A stretch of 64,000 bases of DNA, taken from the NCBI GenBank assembly GCA_037783415.1, contig JAZGTN010000022.1:5363501-5427500 (forward strand). Reading direction: 5' to 3'. Position 1 is the first letter of the stretch; the number at the start of each line of letters is the position of its first letter. The notes under the pieces were generated by a model that saw nothing but the letters and a program-made list of their open reading frames with translations, made no database searches and had not been told where the DNA came from. The stretch is from Leptasterias polaris. Its lineage: Eukaryota > Echinodermata > Asteroidea > Forcipulatida > Asteriidae. The translations under genes and the position numbers were made by a program. Positions 57,131 to 64,000 of the stretch are shown in pieces.

Positions 57131-59520
57131 GTACAGTATTATTTCTGCGAATGGAAACACACTCCACCCCATCCAAATTCGACAATTGATAATAATTATA
57201 CACAGATGAAGAGGATTAAAATAAAAATACATTCCATAAACCAGTGTTTTGTAGTTTATGATTGTCTAGTCGGACAGTGCAATGATAACATTTTGATCTG
57301 TATTGACAGTGAAACAACAGACAACTCCCTTCAGTTGTTTCACTCGTTTGAAATGCCGCGGAGATCTAATACCTGAATAAGTAAAATTTCTTCACAGCCG
57401 CGGTTGAAAATGTTGCTTTTAGCCAGGGCAACACCAAGACAAGAATAATTGTGGTACATTGTACTGTCATCTACCTATTGACGGAGAGTTTTAACCCTCG
57501 TATGCCATTAGGTGACCTTCGAATACAATTGAACCCCAGCTGTGAAAAGTGTCGCCAATCGCATTACGGCGAGAGCTTCTTTAGTTGTATTTTACGGTGC
57601 TGGATTGTGTTTCTCTCTGAAGCCGACCATTTGTGTTTTGTCTTCCTTGGGCGAATAAATAAGTAAAAACTATATACATTTTATTAAATCATGTGGGGGT
57701 GTTTCAATATTGAAGACAACTTTCTGAAAAGTCGTCTGTGTTTCTAGCATCAGCCGATAATCAGGCCCCAATGCACAAAATATACTGTTACTGTCATTCT
57801 GAGTACCGGAATGGTCTGGACAATAGTGCAGGTAAACTTCATAAGAATAGAATAGGGCATTTATTATACCGCTCAATCCACATCACCATCACCACTTCTA
57901 TATATACCTAAAAAGGGTTGTCTTTTATCATGATGCATAACTATATTAAGCTTGTAAACCAGTATTTTAAACCACAAAATTAAAGCTTTCTTTGTTTTGT
58001 TGCTGTTATGTTGTTTTTTTTGTTTTTTATGCGTTAATTATTTTATATTTATATATTTCTAGTAATAAAACCAAGGAATCCAGAAAAGTGCCCCACGCTG
58101 TATCCTGAAAAGTTGTATCCTGAAACTGTTTCAAAACTTAAAATTTAAACATGATTTAGCGGTAGTTATCAATGATTATTACTATACTTTCATATTATTG
58201 TGACTTTTATTTTCTGTGATACCATAAAATAATTAATCACAATGGACGCTTATGTATCGAGAGTTTGGCAGACGTTACCAACTATATACAAATAATATCC
58301 GACCAGATGGAATCTCAAATGAGCAGATTGGTGTGATCAGTTCAAGACGATAGAGAGCATCTTGAAGAACGCATCATTAGATGACTGTAGCAAAACGGAC
58401 ACAACATTTTCTGTCGCACAAACATCCTGAACAACAACAAGCTGAAGCCTTTTTCTTAACCCAAACCACCTGAGTTTGGTCTGGTTGATGATCTGCATTC
58501 GAGACAAAAACAACATGGCTGCTCCATTTATACATGTCTGACCGACCGTCATATCAACAGCGTGACTTTATATAAATTTTCATTACGAAAAACTAATAAT
58601 CATAACAGCGAACTCAAAGTCGTAACCGTTAGACACGCCGTATCACAGCCGGATACAGTGTCGTTTTACACCTTGCCGAAATCGACCCTGGGTTACTGTC
58701 TGAACCACGCATAGCCAAATTAAATAAAGGGTGTCTGCGACATGGGTGCTGTCTACCATTGAGGCCAAGACCAAGACGCGGGGGCCCTCCACTCCACAGC
58801 ACGGATCGAAAGGTGCGAGACTTGTCCGCTGGCAACAGGACCATTGGAGACTGATTGGAACAAAATAAATGGATTCGCAATAAATATAATAAAACATTGT
58901 TGAAGGAAAGGGGGACTTGTTATTTTCTGAAGATGACACCAATTCCGGACGAGGTGAACCATCATGGAGTGACGTATGGCTCTATGGTCGAGCAATATAA
59001 CCAATCAAACCCATCGGTAACCTATGTCAGGTTAGGAATATGTGATTGTCAGTCATTAAGACATTCTGTAAGGCATTTATGAAACATGACTTTCACAGAA
59101 ATAGACAACATTTGGTATAGCCTATTTAATAGGCTTTAGATTAGACCGGAATAAAGAGAAGAAGAAGAGAACCATGCTTATTCAGAGGTGGAACCACGTG
59201 ATGTCCCATTATTTTATCAAGCAGAGGGAGATTAGGGAGATCGAGACACCTCACCCCCAGCCCCCCCCCCCCCCCCCCTCGGGTTCGGGTTCACTCATAC
59301 GGGACACGCACTTTAATTAGCCAGCAACCTTGAATAATTCACTATTTTATGAAGTTGATTTCATTTTCGTCCAAAAACAATAGGTTAAATTAGAAAATTA
59401 AAAATTCATTTGTTTAGTGAAGTAAAGAGAAAAACGGTAGCAAATAAGTTGGATGAGATCTCCGAATGAGGAAACATTTCGATGACAGTTTGGTAAACTC
59501 TACAATCATCAAGTCGTAGC
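57131..59520. other. Intergenic DNA without a recognised gene
   Basis: No repeat family or exon identified. 58630-58850 is noticeably more GC-rich and has overlapping open frames on both strands, but no protein I recognise. A poly-C run lies at 59263-59278. Confidence 0.6.
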
Positions 59521-59935
59521 TGTGTGTATTATACCCAGTCGTTGATAGTTGTGGATAGCGTTGTTATACCCAGTCGTTGATAGTTGGTAGCAGTGGGTAG
59601 CGTTATTATACCCAGTCGTTGATAGTTGTGGATAGCGTTGTTATACCCAGTCGTTGATAGTTGTGGATAGCGTTGTTACACCCGGTCGTTGATAGTTGTG
59701 GATAGCGTTGTTATACCCAGTCGTTGATAATTGGTAGCAGTGGATAGCGTTATTATACCCAGTTGTTGATAGTTGTGGATAGCGTTATTATACCCAGTCG
59801 TTGATAGTTGTGGATAGCGTTGTTGTACCCAGTCGTTGATAGTTGGTAGCAGTGGGTATACCCAGTCGTTAGTTGTGGATATGGCATTATTATACCCAGT
59901 TGATGGTAGTTGAAAGCTGTGGATAGCATTATTTC
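59521..59935. repeat. 35-bp minisatellite
   Basis: About 12 units of TTATACCCAGTCGTTGATAG plus TTGTGGATAGCGTTG, with some units extended by GGTAGCAGT. Ends with diverged units near 59880-59935. Confidence 0.93.
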
Positions 59936-59939
59936 ACCT

Positions 59940-62900
59940 TTTTGGGTAATGTCAGTGTATTCCGAACAACAACGATTTCTTTTAGAAAACTTCACCATTT
60001 TGAAGATTTTGGGTTGTAACTTGGATTGGTCTCATTCTAAGATAATCAATCTTCTGGACATGAGAACATTTTACTGCGTACTGAAGTTTTTTGAGTGCTC
60101 TGTTTGGGCAGCAGTAGAGAGTAATTCATTGATATGCATCATCCTAACCATTGCCCTGCCGACACAAAGTCATAATCACTAATAGTCGGTTGAGAGGGTT
60201 TGGGGGGTGAATGGTCGAAGAGGAGGAGTGATGGATCATTGTACAGAATGAGAGACTATAGAACGTCCAAGGAAATAGGTCGCACATCAGATATGCATTA
60301 AAATCTCATAATAACAAGTGCTGGGCCGCTAGGCTCTTAAGAACCGCAGGATAACCGTGGCACTGGACGAGGAGAGATTTGATCCCCGAGCCCCGGACCT
60401 CACCATCGGACGGTCCTGTCGTGCTCGGGTCCAAGTCGGTTGCCAGTTCGCGGCCCGTGAAATTTAAGACTAAATTTCCGTAGGAATCGCCAGCGTTCTG
60501 GGCTATCGGATTGCTCGCTTTAGGTGACATGCGCACATGTGGTTCATCAGCGCAGTAGATGGGGAACAATATGGGCGCTAATCAATTAGTTCGTACTCAT
60601 CCGGTAGACGAACCGTCTTGCCACACAAACGGCAAGTTTTGTCAGTTTAACAATCATAACAAAACGGCCCGCAGCTGTTCCGCTTTCGGAAATTAATTTC
60701 CTCACAGAGGAAAAATAAAGAGAAATCAAAACCCATGAGCATGAACCTGACGTGGACCTTATAATACCGATCTATACAGATTTTGTTTTCCGGGGTATGA
60801 TTTTTTTGTTCCGTGTCTTACAATGCACCAGGTGGGAAGCGGCCATGTGTACTTCGCTGAAATCTCGATTTTCACGCTGTTATCTTGAGCTCTCGCGAGA
60901 GTACGTCGGCCTGTATTATATGAAATTATTTTATAATATATAACCATGAAATATTTACTATTGCAAGCAGAGCAGGGCTGGTATGTACATGTAGGTAAAT
61001 ATATACACATCGTACAGAAGGTGGTAAAATCCAAACGGACATGCAGGTATTTTCTCTCGCAAGACAATGTGATATCTTCAAAATGTACAAACGTTTCCTG
61101 TGGTTGGAAGCTTTGGAAATTGTTTGCTAAAATCGTCACAAAAAAGAAGTAGGCTAAGGCTAAAAAGTCACAAAATGGTCAAAGTAATAGTACGAAAATA
61201 TAGCCATAAATAATGCTTTTTACACTGTATTGCGAAGTAGTCAATCTTGTAAATTCTGCTGACATTATTTTATCGATGTTATTCATTGTCATATTCCATC
61301 GGAAACAACCCACAGCAGTTTCTGAACTACATGTATAACGTATTGAATATAGTCATGAGTAGAGTCATGTTCAATTCACATTGACAGATGGCAAACGAAA
61401 AACGCGCCAAGGCCAAAAGTTCGCGCTTAAAAACAGACGACACGTCGTTTGTGCACCAACCAAACGCCATGCTGTCAAACTACTCACACGACCAATATGA
61501 AAATGGTTGATTTAGCGTGAATAATATAGGGAGATATTGCTCTCTATGTGGCGTGTTGGTCGAACGTGGTTCGGCGGGATTTCAAGACCAGGGTCCCGTA
61601 GGCTAAGCTGAGCTCGATGCTGAAGGGTGAAAAGGCGTAGATTCCGGGGGACAATCGGACCGCGCGTGCCAGGCCTGTTCAACTGCAAAACTACCGTCTG
61701 TTGGCCGGACGTTGGCTATTTTCTCATTGTAATTCCAAATTCTGCAACTATCCATATGCCATAGGATTGCCCAATATGCCTGCTTAAAGCACAGCAAGCG
61801 TGCAGTCATTCTTTCTTTGTAAACTCATTATATGAAAGATGGCTAATAACAAATGTAGGGTACTTTTTAAAAATTTGATAATTCGGTGTCATCTGTTTAT
61901 AGAGAAGGGTGTTCCAAGTTCTATATATTTTGATCATGCAATATCGTTGTTATCATTTTGATAGGACTATAACTTATATTCACAACCTCATTCACAGGTG
62001 TTTTTATTTTCCTGTCATCATCAATCATCTTCACTTCATTGGTTTTATTGGGTACGAGAATATTTCCTAGAAGGAGAGTCGGGTTACTCGACGGGGATTT
62101 TTACTCAATTTGTTCAACACAAGAGTCGATGAGGAAAACACGAAGCCAAAGTGTTTGTTTCGTTTTTGTTACGAGATAAAATTTCATATGAGAGGTGGAC
62201 CTTCGGGAGTATAGACGTCGTCCTTGATTTTAAGTGTAGTAGATAAAAGTCAGACTAAAATTAGCGGCAAAAAGTCAAAGTCAGATACAACATCCCTTCA
62301 CTATTCTTAAATATCCTGAGGACAGACTGTAATTGCCCGGAAGACCACAACGAAACTTACAAAAGTTAACTATCAGAAGGGTGTGTAACTCCAACTTGCT
62401 TGACGAGTACAAATTGGGATTGGGGGTTGTATTTTAATGGAAAAAATTCACATATAGGCTACTTATGTAGTTTTAGTGCATTACAAAATCAATTTAACAG
62501 ACTAGGTTAGCCTTTGTCGTGCATCAACGCTCAACAGGGTCAGGTACTCTTTCATGGTCGTTTTCGGTTTTCAATGACTCAGTTCTACAACAAGGCTCTG
62601 GGAAAAAAATTAATAAAACGAAATTGAAGGGTATAGTTTCAGGTGTCGAAGCAGCTTCCATTCAAAGCTCACGTCTTTGTTGAGAACTATCATTGCACAG
62701 GAACCCTAAAAAGTGTATAGAGCGATCACAGAGCGTTTTCACCGCCGATGTTTTTACCCGATCTAACGGCACTCTATTCGGTCTATCTTCGGCACTCAAT
62801 CACGGCTAATTCTATTTCAATTAAATTGGGATTACACTTCCGACATACAAAGGGCAGATGTGTTTGAGGACGTGTTCTGAAGACATGACAACGCTACAGC

Positions 62901-63525
62901 CGAAGAAGGAGCGGGCGATTGCCTCCGCGCCCACCGAGGAAATTAGCATTTGAAGCCCGTGTAGTGCGCCCCACGCGCGCTGCTCAAGAGCAACAATAGC
63001 CGTAGTCAATTACAGGCTATATTGACCCATGATATTGTGTTAGCAAACGGAAAAGCACATCGATTACGAAGTCATAATCGGGCCCAGTGCTTCGCTACCC
63101 CCTCTCAAACACTTGATAAACCAAAACAAACATTAATATAGCAATACACAATCTCCAGCGCAGTCAAAAGCGACGCCCAAGTGTTTAGACGTGCATTAAT
63201 TATTGTTTTAAGGACCCACAGCACTACAGATTTCCTAGTCGACTAAATTCTTAAAAAGGAGACCAACGAGTTATTGGTTTCGGTGATTGTGTTCCTGTCT
63301 TTGAATTGGCAATAAGAAATTACTACTTTGGGAAGAAATCTTATTTGTAAATAACGGGGAGCTCGTTTCGCTTTTTGATGAGGCTTCGCCCTCAAGTACT
63401 TTCAGTGAGAACAACAAACACATTCTTATAAGCCTAGATAGAAGAAAGCAATTCTAAACAAAAAGACCCATTACTGGCCCAAAAGCCTATTTAATTGAAA
63501 CAAGCGGGGATGTGAAAAGGGCACT
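59940..63525. other. Mostly single-copy DNA without a recognised gene
   Basis: A GC-rich stretch at 60330-60570 and CpG-containing sequence at 61380-61700 and 62880-63000 stand out from the AT-rich background and could be regulatory. No exon, RNA gene or element is supported. Confidence 0.55.
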
Positions 63526-63529
63526 AGTT

Positions 63530-64000
63530 TAAACCATCAAGCTGTAGCCCAAATAACAATCGTCTCCAAATTGAACAGATAAAGCCCAATTGAGGAAAAC
63601 AGGCCCAATTATGAAAATCTCATCTGTATGTAAACCTTCAAGCTGATAGCCTTAACAACAATCGTCTGCAAATTAGCCAGACAAAACCCAATTGACGAAA
63701 CGGTCCCAATTATGAAAATATCATTCTGTATGTAAATCATCAAGTCGATAGTTTAAGCATAACCGTTTACCATTTGGACAGACAAAGCCCAATTAAGGAA
63801 AACAGGCCCAATTATGAAAATTTCATCTGTATGGAGACCATCAAGTTAATAGTTCAAACTTAATCGTCCACGAATTGGACAGACAAAGCCCAAATAAGAA
63901 AAATGCCCATTTGTGAGAATCTCATCTGTATGTAAACCATCAAGTTGATCGTCAACGAATTTGACAGACAAAGCCCAATTGAGGTAAACAGGCCCATTTA
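63530..64000. repeat. About 100-bp tandem repeat running off the window
   Basis: At least four and a half units built on ACAAAGCCCAATTGAGGAAA plus ACAGGCCCAATTATGAAAAT plus TCTCATCTGTATGTAAACCA plus TCAAG. The TCAAG anchors fall about 100-102 bp apart. Units differ at many positions, so the array is old. Its right end is outside the window. Confidence 0.9.

Overview
This is eukaryotic nuclear DNA: AT-rich, intron-containing, and dominated by SINEs, inverted-repeat DNA elements, retrotransposons and satellites. One multi-exon gene is certain. It reads left to right from about 278 to 26379 and encodes an ELL-family RNA polymerase II elongation factor (11 coding exons, 636 residues, all splice phases consistent). 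The repeat families and the invertebrate-like single ELL gene suggest a marine deuterostome, most likely an echinoderm. That placement is an inference and the species cannot be named from the sequence.

Layout. 1-277: promoter/5' UTR with two ACGTCA elements and an inverted CCAAT box. 278-26379: ell. Its introns hold minisatellites (3.4-4.2, 13.3-13.65 and 16.43-16.92 kb), several families of short inverted-repeat DNA transposons, tRNA-derived SINEs, and a 5'-truncated Penelope-like retroelement with inverted terminal repeats (18.0-19.4 kb). 26380-33267: AT-rich 3' UTR/intergenic DNA with several long hairpins. 33268-44340: a 54-bp satellite with a three-level higher-order structure, split at 34839-37201 by a young 5'-truncated non-LTR retrotransposon whose 782-codon reverse-transcriptase frame is open. 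44341-51590: intergenic DNA with a diverged tandem duplication and homopolymer runs but no recognised gene. 51590-57130: a second, 54-55-bp satellite split by the 3' end of an L2/CR1-like LINE. 57130-64000: mostly single-copy DNA with a 35-bp minisatellite and the start of a roughly 100-bp tandem array that runs off the window.

Functionally only ell is a host gene. Its N-terminal elongation domain (exons 1-7), a low-complexity linker containing nine PPSSK repeats (exon 8, continuing in exon 9) and the C-terminal occludin/ELL domain (exons 10-11) match the architecture of the family. Everything else is selfish or structural DNA. I found no operon-like or defence-like novel system. The points most worth checking are the hierarchical 54-bp satellite with its dated retrotransposon insertion, the Penelope-like element with degenerate hammerhead-like ends, the long hairpins downstream of ell, and the repeat expansion inside ell exon 8.
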